A stretch of DNA of 64,000 nucleotides, from positions 16,738 to 80,737 of the forward strand of contig NZ_JZDQ02000032.1 of the NCBI RefSeq assembly GCF_000960475.2, given 5' to 3'. The position numbers and the translations under genes were made by a program. Numbering within the stretch: the stretch's first letter is position 1; every line of letters begins with the position of its first letter. The notes under the pieces are model-generated. The model was given only the letters and a program-made list of their open reading frames with translations. It made no database searches and was not told the DNA's origin. Positions 53,539 through 61,983 of this stretch are shown here, one piece after another. Source of the stretch: Nocardioides luteus (GTDB lineage: Bacteria; Actinomycetota; Actinomycetes; Propionibacteriales; Nocardioidaceae).

Positions 53539-53988
53539 ATGGAAAGCCCGGTCGTCCCCCGCGACCCCAAGGAATTCAGCTGGTTGATCGACAACTTCGC
53601 CAGCTCCACCCCCGGTGTGACCCACGCGCTCATCGTCTCCTCCGACGGCCTCCCGCTGATCGGAGCCGGCGGCATGTCCGCCAACATCGCCGACCCGCTG
53701 GCCGCGATGACCGCCGGCGTGATCAGCCTCGGCAACAACATCGCGCGCGAGGTGGGCGAGCCCGGCTGTGACCAGGTGATGCTCAAGTTCCACACCGGAC
53801 ACTTCCTCTTCATGGGCATCGGCGATCTCGCCGGCTTCGCCGTTCTCGTCGGTGCCGGCGCGAACCTCGGCGTCGTCGCCCACAAGATGGCCCAGATGGT
53901 CGACGCCGTCGGCCACGTACTCACCCCGCAGATGCGTGACGAGCTGCGCCAGATGACGGTCAGCTCGATGGCGGGGGAGCGGGCGTGA
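53539..53988 (+). CDS. conservon 2 roadblock/LC7 protein (CvnB-type)
   Basis: 149 residues. FSWLIDNFASSTPGVTHALIVSSDGLPLIGAGGM, then GHFLFMGIGDLAGFAVLVGAGANLGVVAHKMAQMVDAVGHVL. This intact copy shows the C-terminal helix that the conservon 1 copy loses. Overlaps cvnC by four bases. Roadblock proteins act on small GTPases. Confidence 0.92.
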   Translation: MESPVVPRDPKEFSWLIDNFASSTPGVTHALIVSSDGLPLIGAGGMSANIADPLAAMTAGVISLGNNIAREVGEPGCDQVMLKFHTGHFLFMGIGDLAGFAVLVGAGANLGVVAHKMAQMVDAVGHVLTPQMRDELRQMTVSSMAGERA

Positions 53989-54335
53989 GCGTGGGCCAGA
54001 ACCCATGGGTACGTCCTTATGTGCTCACCGGCGGCCGCACCAAGACCAAGCACCAGCTCTACGTGCACACGCTGGTCTCGGCGGCGCACTTCGACGCCCG
54101 TGCGGCCGCGCAGCTGACGCCGGAGTCGCGCAGGCTCTACGACCGTGTACGTCTCGGACCGCAGTCGGTCGCGGAGCTGTCCGCGCACTGCGGGATCTCG
54201 CTCGGGGTGACGCGCGTGCTGCTCGAGGACCTCGCCTCGACCGAGCACCTGCAGATCAATGACGGGGCCTACGACTCCCCGTTCGACCACCGTTTGTTGA
54301 AGAGAGTTATCGATGGCCTTTCCGAGCTCGGCTGA
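53985..54335 (+). CDS. conservon 2 DUF742 protein (CvnC-type)
   Basis: 116 residues from a GTG overlapping cvnB. WVRPYVLTGGRTKTKHQLYVHTLV and SVAELSAHCGISLGVTRVLLEDLAS are the DUF742 core. It overlaps cvnD by 23 bases, ensuring coupled synthesis. Confidence 0.92.
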   Translation: MSVGQNPWVRPYVLTGGRTKTKHQLYVHTLVSAAHFDARAAAQLTPESRRLYDRVRLGPQSVAELSAHCGISLGVTRVLLEDLASTEHLQINDGAYDSPFDHRLLKRVIDGLSELG

Positions 54336-54903
54336 CCGCCCGGCCCTGAACGTCACCTCTGCCAAGATCGTGGTCGCGGGTGGTTTCGGTGTCGGGAAGT
54401 CGACCCTCGTCGCCTCGGTCTCCGAGATCCCGCCGGTCAACACCGAGGCGTGGATGACGCAGGCCGGTGAGTCGGTGGACCCGCTCTCGGACGCGAGCGC
54501 CAAGACGACCACGACGGTCGCGATGGACTTCGGCCGGGTCACCCTCGCTCCCGACCTGCTGCTCTACCTGTTCGGCACCCCGGGCCAGCCCCGGTTCTGG
54601 CCGATGTGGGACGACCTGTGCCGCGGTGCCAGCGGTGCGCTCGTGCTCGTCGACACCCGTCAGCTCGACGCGTCCTTCCCGGCGGTCAACTACTTCGAGA
54701 ACGACTCCGACGTCCCGTTCATCGTCGCGGTGAACCTGTTCGACGGAAAGCTGACCCACTCCTTGGAGAAGGTGCGCGACGCGCTCTGCCTCGATGAGCG
54801 GACACCGCTGGTGACCGTGGACGCTCGCGACCGCAGATCGACGGCCAAGGCGCTCGTCGCCTGCCTCTCGCACACGATGAAGACCACCCCCACACGCGCC
54901 TGA
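54313..54903 (+). CDS. conservon 2 small GTPase (CvnD-type)
   Basis: 196 residues. P-loop GGFGVGKST (about 23-31), LFGTPGQPRFWPMWDD (switch II), FIVAVNLFDGK (NxxD base-recognition with Asp kept) and TVDARD. A complete nucleotide site, unlike conservon 1. ATG 54313 lies inside cvnC. The StyA-like gene starts 33 bases after the stop. Confidence 0.94.
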   Translation: MAFPSSADRPALNVTSAKIVVAGGFGVGKSTLVASVSEIPPVNTEAWMTQAGESVDPLSDASAKTTTTVAMDFGRVTLAPDLLLYLFGTPGQPRFWPMWDDLCRGASGALVLVDTRQLDASFPAVNYFENDSDVPFIVAVNLFDGKLTHSLEKVRDALCLDERTPLVTVDARDRRSTAKALVACLSHTMKTTPTRA

Positions 54904-54936
54904 GCCCGGAGGCGCCCCCACTCCGAAGGAGTTTCA

Positions 54937-56190
54937 TTGCGCAAGATCCTGATCGTCGGTGCCGGACAGGCCGGCATGCAGCTCGCTCTCAGCCTCCAGG
55001 CCGAGGGCTATGAGGTGACGGTCATGTCGGCGCGTACGCCGGACGAGCTGCGCGACGGCTGGCCGACGTCGACACAGGTCATGTTCGACCCGGCCCTGGC
55101 CTACGAGCGCGCCTACGACCTCAACCTGTGGGAGGACGAGGCGCCGCGCATCCCCGCGGTCGGCATCTCGGTCAGCCCGGAGCCCGGTGTCCGGGCCCTG
55201 AAGTTCGACGGCCCCTGGGAGCCGTACGCGATGTCCGTCGACCAGCGCCTGAAGATGTCCACCTGGATGGAGCTGTTCGAGGACCGCGGCGGCCGGGTCA
55301 TCTACCACCCGGTGATGACCTCGGACCTGGCCGGCCTGGCGTCGATGTACGACCTGACCCTGATCGCGGCGGGCAAGGGCGAGATCGTCGAGCTGTTCGA
55401 CCGCGACCCGGTCCGGTCCAAGTACGTCACCCCCGGCCGTGCGCTCTCGGCCATCTACCTCCACGGCATGGTCGAGCCCGACGACTTCCCGGCCGGGAGC
55501 ATGCGGATCAACGTCGCGCCCGGCGTGGGGGAGCTGTTCGTGATCAGCGCGCTGACCCAGTTCGGGCCCAGCCGGGTCGCGTTCGTCGAGGCGATCCCGG
55601 ACGGTCCCTTCGACTGCTTCTGGGACCGGCCACGCCCCGACGAGCACCTGCGCCGGCTGCAGCACCTGATGCTCGAGCACATGCCGTGGGAGGGCGAGCT
55701 GATGCGCGACTGCGAGCCCACCGACGCCCGCGCCTCGCTCTCGGGTGCGTTCACCGGCACGATCCGCAAGCCCTACGCGGAGGTCGCCGACGACACCTTC
55801 GTCTTCGGCATGGGTGACGTGGTCGTGGTCAACGACCCGATCGCGGGGCAGGGCGCCAACAACGCCGCGCACTGCGCCGGCATCTACACCCAGGCGATCC
55901 TCGAGCGTGGCGACCAGCCGTTCGACCCGGAGTGGATGCAGGCGACCTTCGAGATCTTCTGGGAGACCCGTGCCCAGCACTCGACCGGCCTGACCGACGC
56001 GCTGCTCAACCCGCTGCCCGACCACGTGCAGCAGGTGCTCGGTGCGGCCACCCAGCACCAGGCGGTGGCGGACCGGTTCACCCGGCTGTTCCCGCACCCC
56101 GAGGACCTCGGACCGTTCCTCGGCGATCCGGAGACGGCCCTGGCGTACGTCGCGGAGGTCGCTGAGGCGGACACGGCCGCCAGGGCTTGA
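54937..56190 (+). CDS. StyA-type FAD-dependent monooxygenase in conservon 2
   Basis: 417 residues from a TTG (GAAGGA seven bases upstream). FAD fold KILIVGAGQAGMQLALSLQAEGYEVTVMS, central VMTSDLAGL...YDLTLIAAGKG and late VFGMGDVVVVNDPIAGQGANNAAHCAG place it in the styrene/indole monooxygenase (StyA) family, which epoxidises aromatic alkenes or oxidises indoles with FADH2 from a StyB reductase. No StyB is in the window, so a general flavin reductase would be needed. Streptomyces conservons sometimes carry a P450 (CvnE) at this place. The substrate may be a signal, or the protein could be a flavin sensor; both are inference. Confidence 0.86.
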   Translation: MRKILIVGAGQAGMQLALSLQAEGYEVTVMSARTPDELRDGWPTSTQVMFDPALAYERAYDLNLWEDEAPRIPAVGISVSPEPGVRALKFDGPWEPYAMSVDQRLKMSTWMELFEDRGGRVIYHPVMTSDLAGLASMYDLTLIAAGKGEIVELFDRDPVRSKYVTPGRALSAIYLHGMVEPDDFPAGSMRINVAPGVGELFVISALTQFGPSRVAFVEAIPDGPFDCFWDRPRPDEHLRRLQHLMLEHMPWEGELMRDCEPTDARASLSGAFTGTIRKPYAEVADDTFVFGMGDVVVVNDPIAGQGANNAAHCAGIYTQAILERGDQPFDPEWMQATFEIFWETRAQHSTGLTDALLNPLPDHVQQVLGAATQHQAVADRFTRLFPHPEDLGPFLGDPETALAYVAEVAEADTAARA

Positions 56191-56224
56191 CGATTAGGGC
56201 ATTGCTGTTCTAGGGGTCTAGGCT
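56187..56224 (+). promoter_or_regulatory. candidate infA promoter
   Basis: TTGACG (56187-56192) overlaps the stop of the StyA-like gene; TAGGGG (56211) and TAGGCT (56219-56224) are possible -10 boxes 18 and 26 bases later. The 200-base leader to infA has no gene. Confidence 0.4.
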
Positions 56225-56422
56225 TGGTAGTCGGTCCAACGTGGGTCTGTCTCGTCGTGCCTCGCGGCTGCCCGGGCAGCGCGCTTCTGTGCGCTCATGG
56301 GTGAGACATGCAGATGGCTTCACGAGGTCCACTCCGAGCATCGGAGAGGTTCCCGGACCGCCCGCGGGTCATCCGATCCGTGGTTTGAACGGTAGATGAC
56401 CGACCAACAGATTGCAGAGGGC

Positions 56423-56644
56423 ATGCCGAAGAAAGAAGGCGTGATCGAGATCGAGGGCACCGTCGTGGAGGCTCTCCCCAACGCCATGTTCCGTGTGGAG
56501 CTGAGCAACGGACACAAGGTTCTCGCCCACATCAGCGGCAAGATGCGACAGCACTACATCCGGATCCTCCCCGAGGACCGCGTGGTGGTCGAGCTGTCCC
56601 CCTACGACCTGACGCGCGGTCGCATCGTCTACCGGTACAAGTAA
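56423..56644 (+). CDS. infA: translation initiation factor IF-1
   Basis: 73 residues from ATG 56423 (MPKKEGVIEIEGTVVEALPNAMFRVELSNGHKVLAHISGKMRQHYIRILPEDRVVVE), the normal family start and length. An ATG at 56396 adds nine residues; neither has an ideal ribosome site. IF-1 binds the A-site during initiation. First gene of the infA-rpmJ-alpha operon after a ~200-base leader. Confidence 0.95.
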   Translation: MPKKEGVIEIEGTVVEALPNAMFRVELSNGHKVLAHISGKMRQHYIRILPEDRVVVELSPYDLTRGRIVYRYK

Positions 56645-56671
56645 GCCGGTCTAGACAAAGAAAGGGCTGAC

Positions 56672-56785
56672 ATGAAGGTCAACCCGAGCGTGAAGAAGAT
56701 CTGTGACAAGTGCAAGGTGATCCGTCGCCACGGCCGCGTCATGGTGATCTGCGAGAACCCGCGCCACAAGCAGCGCCAGGGCTGA
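56672..56785 (+). CDS. rpmJ: 50S ribosomal protein L36
   Basis: 37 residues, MKVNPSVKKICDKCKVIRRHGRVMVICENPRHKQRQG by segment: CDKC (Cys11, Cys14), Cys27 and His32 form the zinc site of the C+ type. 27 bases after infA with a ribosome site AAAGGG. 145 bases before rpsM. Confidence 0.97.
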   Translation: MKVNPSVKKICDKCKVIRRHGRVMVICENPRHKQRQG

Positions 56786-56930
56786 GTCCCAGCTCGCAGC
56801 ACAACTGAATACTTCATCGAGTCGCTAGGACGCAGGTCCGAAGTCACCTCCGGAGCAGAGGCCGGAGCCCGAGGGTGCCACCCCGGGACGCGACCCGACC
56901 GACACCTCTGTCGCAACCAGAAGGAACACA

Positions 56931-57308
56931 ATGGCACGCCTCCAAGGTGTTGACCTTCCGCGCGACAAGCGCGTGGAGATCGCTCTCACCTACATCTACG
57001 GCATCGGCCGTACCACCTCGCAGAAGCTCCTCGAGGCCACCGGCGTCAACCCGAACACCCGGGTGCACGCTCTGGCCGAGGACGAGCTGGTCAAGCTCCG
57101 CGACGAGATCGAGGCCCAGGGCATCCAGACCGAGGGTGACCTCCGTCGTGAGGTCCAGGCTGACATCCGTCGCAAGATCGAGATCGGCAGCTACCAGGGT
57201 CGCCGTCACCGCCAGGGCCTTCCGGTCCGCGGTCAGCGCACCAAGACCAACGCGCGCACCCGCAAGGGCCCGAAGCGCACCGTCGCCGGCAAGAAGAAGG
57301 CCAAGTGA
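56931..57308 (+). CDS. rpsM: 30S ribosomal protein S13
   Basis: 125 residues: ARLQGVDLPRDKRVEIALTYIYGIGRTTSQKLLEATG, GSYQGRRHRQGLPVRGQRTKTNARTRKGP. S13 contacts P-site tRNA and the subunit bridge. AGAAGGA is upstream. Confidence 0.98.
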   Translation: MARLQGVDLPRDKRVEIALTYIYGIGRTTSQKLLEATGVNPNTRVHALAEDELVKLRDEIEAQGIQTEGDLRREVQADIRRKIEIGSYQGRRHRQGLPVRGQRTKTNARTRKGPKRTVAGKKKAK

Positions 57309-57379
57309 TCCGACGCGCTCTGCGCGTTGATCTGGCTTTCGCCTCGATCTCACAGACCAGCCAACACAGGAGTTAATGC

Positions 57380-57781
57380 ATGCCTCCGAAGACCCGTCAG
57401 GGTGCGACGAAGATCCGTCGCAAGGAGAAGAAGAACGTCGCTCAGGGCGAGGCCCACATCAAGAGCACGTTCAACAACACGATCGTCACGATCACCGACC
57501 CGACCGGTGCGGTGATCTCGTGGGCCTCGGCCGGCACCGTCGGCTTCAAGGGCTCGCGTAAGTCCACCCCGTTCGCCGCCCAGATGGCCGCCGAGGCCGC
57601 TGGCCGCCGCGCGATGGACCACGGCATGAAGAAGATCGACGTCTTCGTCAAGGGCCCGGGCTCGGGCCGCGAGACCGCGATCCGTTCCCTGGGTGCGATC
57701 GGCCTCGAGGTCGGCACCATCCAGGACGTCACGCCGGCCCCGCACAACGGTTGCCGTCCGCCCAAGCGCCGCCGCGTTTGA
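57380..57781 (+). CDS. rpsK: 30S ribosomal protein S11
   Basis: 133 residues: GEAHIKSTFNNTIVTITDPTGAVISWASAGTVGFKGSRKSTPFAAQMAAEAA and HNGCRPPKRRRV. S11 is on the 30S platform. 71 bases after rpsM. Confidence 0.98.
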   Translation: MPPKTRQGATKIRRKEKKNVAQGEAHIKSTFNNTIVTITDPTGAVISWASAGTVGFKGSRKSTPFAAQMAAEAAGRRAMDHGMKKIDVFVKGPGSGRETAIRSLGAIGLEVGTIQDVTPAPHNGCRPPKRRRV

Positions 57782-57815
57782 TCCCCACCGAGACATAGAA
57801 GGAGACTGAAGAGTA

Positions 57816-58424
57816 ATGGCCCGTTACACCGGACCCATGACCCGCAAGTCGCGCCGTCTCGGTGTCGACCTTGTCGGCAACGACGCGGCGTTCGAGAAGC
57901 GCCCCTACCCTCCCGGCCAGCACGGCCGCGGCCGCATCAAGGAGAGCGAGTACCTCCTCCAGCTTCGTGAGAAGCAGAAGGCTCGCTTCACCTACGGCGT
58001 GATGGAGAAGCAGTTCGCTTCCTACTACGCCGAGGCCCACCGCCGCGACGGCAAGACCGGTGACAACCTGCTCCAGCTGCTCGAGGGCCGCCTGGACAAC
58101 GTCGTCTACCGTGCCGGCTTCGCCCGCACCCGCCGCCAGGCCCGCCAGCTGGTCGTCCACGGCCACTTCCTGGTCAACGGCAAGAAGGTCAACGTGCCTT
58201 CGTTCCAGGTCTCGGCTCACGACGTCATCGACGTTCGCGAGAAGTCCCTGGAGATGACCCCGTTCATCGTGGCTCGCGAGACCCACGGCGAGCGCGTCGT
58301 CCCCGCGTGGATCGAGGCCGTGCCGTCGCGCATGCGCATCCTGATCCACCAGCTCCCGGTCCGGGCTCAGATCGACGTCCCGGTCCAGGAGCAGCTGATC
58401 GTCGAGTACTACTCGAAGCTCTGA
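57816..58424 (+). CDS. rpsD: 30S ribosomal protein S4
   Basis: 202 residues: ARYTGPMTRKSRRLGVDLVGNDAAFEKRPYPPGQHG and LDNVVYRAGFARTRRQARQLVVHGHFLVNGKKVNVPSFQV. Zinc-free form without the N-terminal CxxC. S4 nucleates 30S assembly. A hairpin separates it from rpoA. Confidence 0.98.
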   Translation: MARYTGPMTRKSRRLGVDLVGNDAAFEKRPYPPGQHGRGRIKESEYLLQLREKQKARFTYGVMEKQFASYYAEAHRRDGKTGDNLLQLLEGRLDNVVYRAGFARTRRQARQLVVHGHFLVNGKKVNVPSFQVSAHDVIDVREKSLEMTPFIVARETHGERVVPAWIEAVPSRMRILIHQLPVRAQIDVPVQEQLIVEYYSKL

Positions 58425-58445
58425 TCAGCCCCACGCAGTAACGAT

Positions 58446-58497
58446 GGCGAGTCCCCGGCGTTCAAACTTCACAGAAGACGTACGCCGGGGCCTTGCC
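58446..58497 (+). terminator. hairpin between rpsD and rpoA
   Basis: CCCCGGCGT and ACGCCGGGG are perfect arms; flanking GGCGAG/CTTGCC pairs extend it to 16 bases with two mismatches (58446-58461 with 58482-58497). The 20-base loop is A-rich. A candidate attenuator setting rpoA level, or mRNA processing site. Confidence 0.55.
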
Positions 58498-58573
58498 GCC
58501 CCCACAGCCTTCCGTCATCACCCCTTGAAGTTCGGGTCCGTCAAATAGCGGTCGGCCCGGAAAGGACAAATCA

Positions 58574-59590
58574 GTGCTTATCGCACAGCGCCCCACCCTG
58601 TCGGAAGAGTCCGTCGAGGAGTTCCGCTCCCGCTTCGTGATCGAGCCCCTCGAGCCGGGCTTCGGTTACACGCTGGGCAACTCTCTTCGCCGCACCCTGC
58701 TCTCCTCGATCCCCGGTGCGTCGGTCACCTCGATCAAGATCGACGGCGTTCTCCACGAGTTCTCGACCATCGAGGGCGTCAAGGAGGATGTCACCGAGAT
58801 CATCCTCAACCTCAAGGGTCTGGTCGTCTCCTCCGAGCACGACGAGCCTGTCACCATGTACCTGCGCAAGTCCGGTGCCGGTGACGTCACCGCCGCCGAC
58901 ATCGCGCCGCCGGCCGGTGTCGAGGTGCACAACCCCGACCTGAAGATCGCGACGCTGTCCGACAAGGGCAAGATCGAGCTCGAGCTCGTCGTCGAGCGTG
59001 GCCGTGGCTACGTCTCCGCGGTCCAGAACAAGGGCGCCGAGAACGAGATCGGCCGCATCCCGGTCGACTCGATCTACTCGCCGGTCCTCAAGGTCAGCTA
59101 CAAGGTCGAGGCGACTCGTGTCGAGCAGCGCACCGACTTCGACAAGCTCGTCATCGACGTCGAGACCAAGCCGTCGATCGCTCCCCGCGACGCGATCGCC
59201 TCGGCCGGTAAGACCCTCGTCGAGCTCTTCGGTCTGGCCCGCGAGCTGAACGTCGACGCCGAGGGCATCGACATCGGCCCGTCGCCGGTCGACGAGCAGC
59301 TCGCCGCCGACCTCGCCCTCCCGGTCGAGGACCTGCAGCTGACCGTCCGTTCCTACAACTGCCTCAAGCGCGAGGGCATCCACACCGTGGGTGAGCTCAT
59401 CTCGCGTTCGGAGCAGGACCTGCTCGACATCCGCAACTTCGGTGCCAAGTCGATCGACGAGGTCAAGCTGAAGCTGCACGAGATGGGCCTGTCCCTCAAG
59501 GACAGCGCTCCGGGCTTCGACCCGTCCGCCGCCCTCGCCGCCTACGGTGACGATGACGACGACGCGTTCGTCGAGGACGAGCAGTACTGA
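58574..59590 (+). CDS. rpoA: DNA-directed RNA polymerase subunit alpha
   Basis: 338 residues from a GTG (GGAAAGG upstream). FVIEPLEPGFGYTLGNSLRRTLLSSIPGASV in the N-terminal domain and LSLRSYNCLKREGIHTVGELISRSEQDLLDIRNFG in the C-terminal domain (read here as LTVRSYNCLKREGI) with a long acidic tail. Alpha assembles RNA polymerase; its C-terminal domain binds promoter UP elements and activators. Confidence 0.98.
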   Translation: MLIAQRPTLSEESVEEFRSRFVIEPLEPGFGYTLGNSLRRTLLSSIPGASVTSIKIDGVLHEFSTIEGVKEDVTEIILNLKGLVVSSEHDEPVTMYLRKSGAGDVTAADIAPPAGVEVHNPDLKIATLSDKGKIELELVVERGRGYVSAVQNKGAENEIGRIPVDSIYSPVLKVSYKVEATRVEQRTDFDKLVIDVETKPSIAPRDAIASAGKTLVELFGLARELNVDAEGIDIGPSPVDEQLAADLALPVEDLQLTVRSYNCLKREGIHTVGELISRSEQDLLDIRNFGAKSIDEVKLKLHEMGLSLKDSAPGFDPSAALAAYGDDDDDAFVEDEQY

Positions 59591-59664
59591 GTTTCCACCA
59601 AAACCGCCCCGTGAGGGGCGTCTACCCCGGTACCTGATACGGCCGGAGAGAAGGAGCAGGCACG

Positions 59665-60204
59665 ATGCCTACCCCGAAGAAGGGTGCCCGTTTCGGCGGC
59701 TCGCCCGCGCACCAGAAGCTGATCCTCTCGAACCTCGCCACCGCGCTGTTCGAGAACGGCCGCATCACCACCACCGAGGCCAAGGCCCGGCACCTCCGCC
59801 CCGTCGCGGAGAAGCTGATCACCAAGGCCAAGAAGGGTGACCTGCACAACCGTCGCGAGGTCCTCAAGACCATCCGCGACAAGTCCGTCGTGCACACCCT
59901 CTTCACCGAGATCGCCGAGCAGTTCGCGGAGCGTCCGGGTGGCTACACCCGGATCACCAAGATCGGTCCCCGCAAGGGCGACAACGCTCCGATGGCTGTG
60001 ATCGAGCTCGTCAACGAGGCGTACGAGCCGAAGACCAAGGCTGCTCCGGCTGCCGCGGCTCCGGTTGCTGCTCCCGTCGAGGAGAAGGTCGAGGAGGCGC
60101 CGGTCGAGGAGACCGCCGCCGAGGAGACCGAGGTCGTCGAGACCGAGGCTGCTGCCGAGGAGGCTCCCGCTGCGGAGACCACCGAGGACGAGGCCAAGGC
60201 CTGA
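59665..60204 (+). CDS. rplQ: 50S ribosomal protein L17 with acidic tail
   Basis: 179 residues. MPTPKKGARFGGSPAHQKLILSNLATALFENGRITTTEAKARHLRPVAEKLITKAKKG is L17; it is ordinary until about 125. The remaining ~50 residues are almost only Ala, Glu, Val and Thr and have no L4-like sunset motif. Last alpha-operon gene before a terminator. Confidence 0.97.
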   Translation: MPTPKKGARFGGSPAHQKLILSNLATALFENGRITTTEAKARHLRPVAEKLITKAKKGDLHNRREVLKTIRDKSVVHTLFTEIAEQFAERPGGYTRITKIGPRKGDNAPMAVIELVNEAYEPKTKAAPAAAAPVAAPVEEKVEEAPVEETAAEETEVVETEAAAEEAPAAETTEDEAKA

Positions 60205-60217
60205 TCTGCTCTGAACT

Positions 60218-60249
60218 GTGGCCCGTCACCCGCGAGGGTGGCGGGCCAC
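60218..60249. terminator. terminator of the alpha operon
   Basis: GTGGCCCGTCACCC (60218-60231) pairs with GGGTGGCGGGCCAC (60236-60249) around GCGA, with one G-U pair. Convergent with the minus-strand membrane gene; can serve both. Confidence 0.85.
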
Positions 60250-60265
60250 TGTCATCTCCCGACTG

Positions 60266-60922
60266 TCACTGCCCGGCGGCCTGCTCGGTCCGGTCGAGCA
60301 GCCAGCAGACCACCCCGCCGAGGACCAGGACCAGGGTCGTCGCGAGCGTGGTGAATGCGGTCACGATCAGCATCACCGCGATGTTGTCGATGGACACGTC
60401 CGGCGTCAACGTGAGCGACAGCGACGCATGCACGCCGAGGAGCAGCAGATAGGTGACCGGGAGCCCGATGAGCCAGCGGCGGCCGGTCCAGGCAGCGCAT
60501 CCCCAGCCGGCCAGAACCATCACCAGGAACAGCGGTCCGAGCAGACTGGCGACGGCCGCGCTGTAGAGGTCGAGCAGCCGGGGCAGCCCGTACCAGAGCC
60601 CCGAGCTCAACAGCCAGGAGAGCATCGGCAGCACGATCCCGAGGAGCCGGCCCGTCGGGGTGCGGGCGATGTACGCCGCGCCCGCTGCCACCACGGCGTA
60701 CACCAGTGCGTTGAGCACGATCGTCGCGATCGTGGTGAGGGTCATGCTGGTCTCCGACGCGTCGAGGACGTACGTCAGGACGAGGCCGACCAGTGCGATC
60801 GCGAACTGCAGGATCACCACGGCCACGATCACGACGATGGTGGCGGCCCTGGTCGACCGGCGGGACGCCCCGGCGACGTGGGTCGGCGGGAACGGCGACG
60901 GCGGCGGCGCGGCATAGCTCAT
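60266..60922 (-). CDS. polytopic membrane protein of unknown function
   Basis: 218 residues. A Pro-rich cytoplasmic start (MSYAAPPPSPFPPTHV) is followed by about five membrane helices (35-58, 68-92, 98-120, 125-150, 185-210). No catalytic motif is seen. Convergent with rplQ. I do not recognise a family. Confidence 0.7.
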   Translation of the reverse strand: MSYAAPPPSPFPPTHVAGASRRSTRAATIVVIVAVVILQFAIALVGLVLTYVLDASETSMTLTTIATIVLNALVYAVVAAGAAYIARTPTGRLLGIVLPMLSWLLSSGLWYGLPRLLDLYSAAVASLLGPLFLVMVLAGWGCAAWTGRRWLIGLPVTYLLLLGVHASLSLTLTPDVSIDNIAVMLIVTAFTTLATTLVLVLGGVVCWLLDRTEQAAGQ

Positions 60923-60976
60923 GCCAGGCAGACTGCCCGATCCGCTGCCGGGTGACCACCCCTTTCGGGTGGATGG

Positions 60977-61924
60977 TCAGAGACCGGCGAGGAAGGCGGT
61001 GCCGTCGAGGCTGCCGGGCTCGGCGCCGGTGCGGGCGATGTCGTGGACCGCGCGCTGGATGGCCTCGTTGACGGGGGTCGGGACGCCGTGGAGGCGACCG
61101 AGCAGCACGATCTCGCCGGAGAGGTAGTCGATCTCGACGCCGGTGCCGCGAGCGAGGCTCTGCCACGTCGAGCTGTGGTTGCGGCTGCCGCGGCTGGTGA
61201 TGTGGCCGGCCCGCCGGGCCCGATCCTGCTCGGAGGTGACGACGCTGATGCCGGCCGCGTCGAGAGCGGCCTCCGCCTCGGCCAGGCACCGGGCGTAGAT
61301 CTCCTCGTCGCTGGCACCGGGGGTGATCGCCGCGTTGATGCCGTTGCCGAGGTTGTTGAGGAGCTTGCGGTACTTCCACGCCATGATGTCGGGACGCGGC
61401 TCGCTCAGGAAACCGGCCTTGACCAGGTCGTTCGCGATCGCGGTGGCGGTCTCGTCGACGCCGGTGGGGTAGCGGCCGATGTCGAGGATGCCGGGCCTCT
61501 CGCCCGAGTCCTGCACGACCGTTCCCGGCGTCAGGAAGGTGGCGGGGAGGACGACATGGATGGCGTACGTCCGGGCGAACCGCCGCAGGATGCGCGGCTC
61601 GTTCGCGACGCCGTTCTGCAGGGCGACGACCGGAGTTCCGGCCGGGGCGTACGCCGCCAGGTCCTCGAGCGCGGCCTCGGTCTGCTGGCCCTTGACGCTG
61701 AGCAGCACAACGGTGTCCTCGGTCCAGGAGACCTGGCTCGCGCCCTCGACGGCGGGGACGTCGAGGGTCAGCACGCCGTCGGGGGTGTCGAGGGTGAGTC
61801 CGGCGTCCTGGATCGCGCGCAGGTGCTCGCCGCGGGCTACGAGGGTGACCTCGACCCCTGCTCGGTGCAGCAGTCCGCCCACGACGCCGCCGACCGCGCC
61901 CGCTCCGAAGATCACATAGTGCAT
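60977..61924 (-). CDS. ketopantoate reductase family protein (ApbA/PanE-like)
   Basis: 315 residues from ATG 61924. Rossmann start MHYVIFGAGAVGGVVGGLLHRAGVEVTLVARGEHL, QNGVANEPRIL and KYRKLLNNLGNGINA (catalytic Lys region) are present. PanE reduces 2-dehydropantoate with NADPH in CoA synthesis; several actinobacteria have multiple paralogues with unknown substrates, so a pantothenate role is not certain. Divergent from truA, 59 bases apart. Confidence 0.85.
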   Translation of the reverse strand: MHYVIFGAGAVGGVVGGLLHRAGVEVTLVARGEHLRAIQDAGLTLDTPDGVLTLDVPAVEGASQVSWTEDTVVLLSVKGQQTEAALEDLAAYAPAGTPVVALQNGVANEPRILRRFARTYAIHVVLPATFLTPGTVVQDSGERPGILDIGRYPTGVDETATAIANDLVKAGFLSEPRPDIMAWKYRKLLNNLGNGINAAITPGASDEEIYARCLAEAEAALDAAGISVVTSEQDRARRAGHITSRGSRNHSSTWQSLARGTGVEIDYLSGEIVLLGRLHGVPTPVNEAIQRAVHDIARTGAEPGSLDGTAFLAGL

Positions 61925-61983
61925 GGACAAAGTGTGGCAAAGCGTCCTCGCGCATTCCGCTCGGGGCAGGTGTTGCTGGGACA

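Noticed and set aside
59665..60204. Sunset domain on L17
   Set aside because: The L17 tail is only Ala/Glu/Thr/Val-rich and lacks the IKGN and AAGF motifs.
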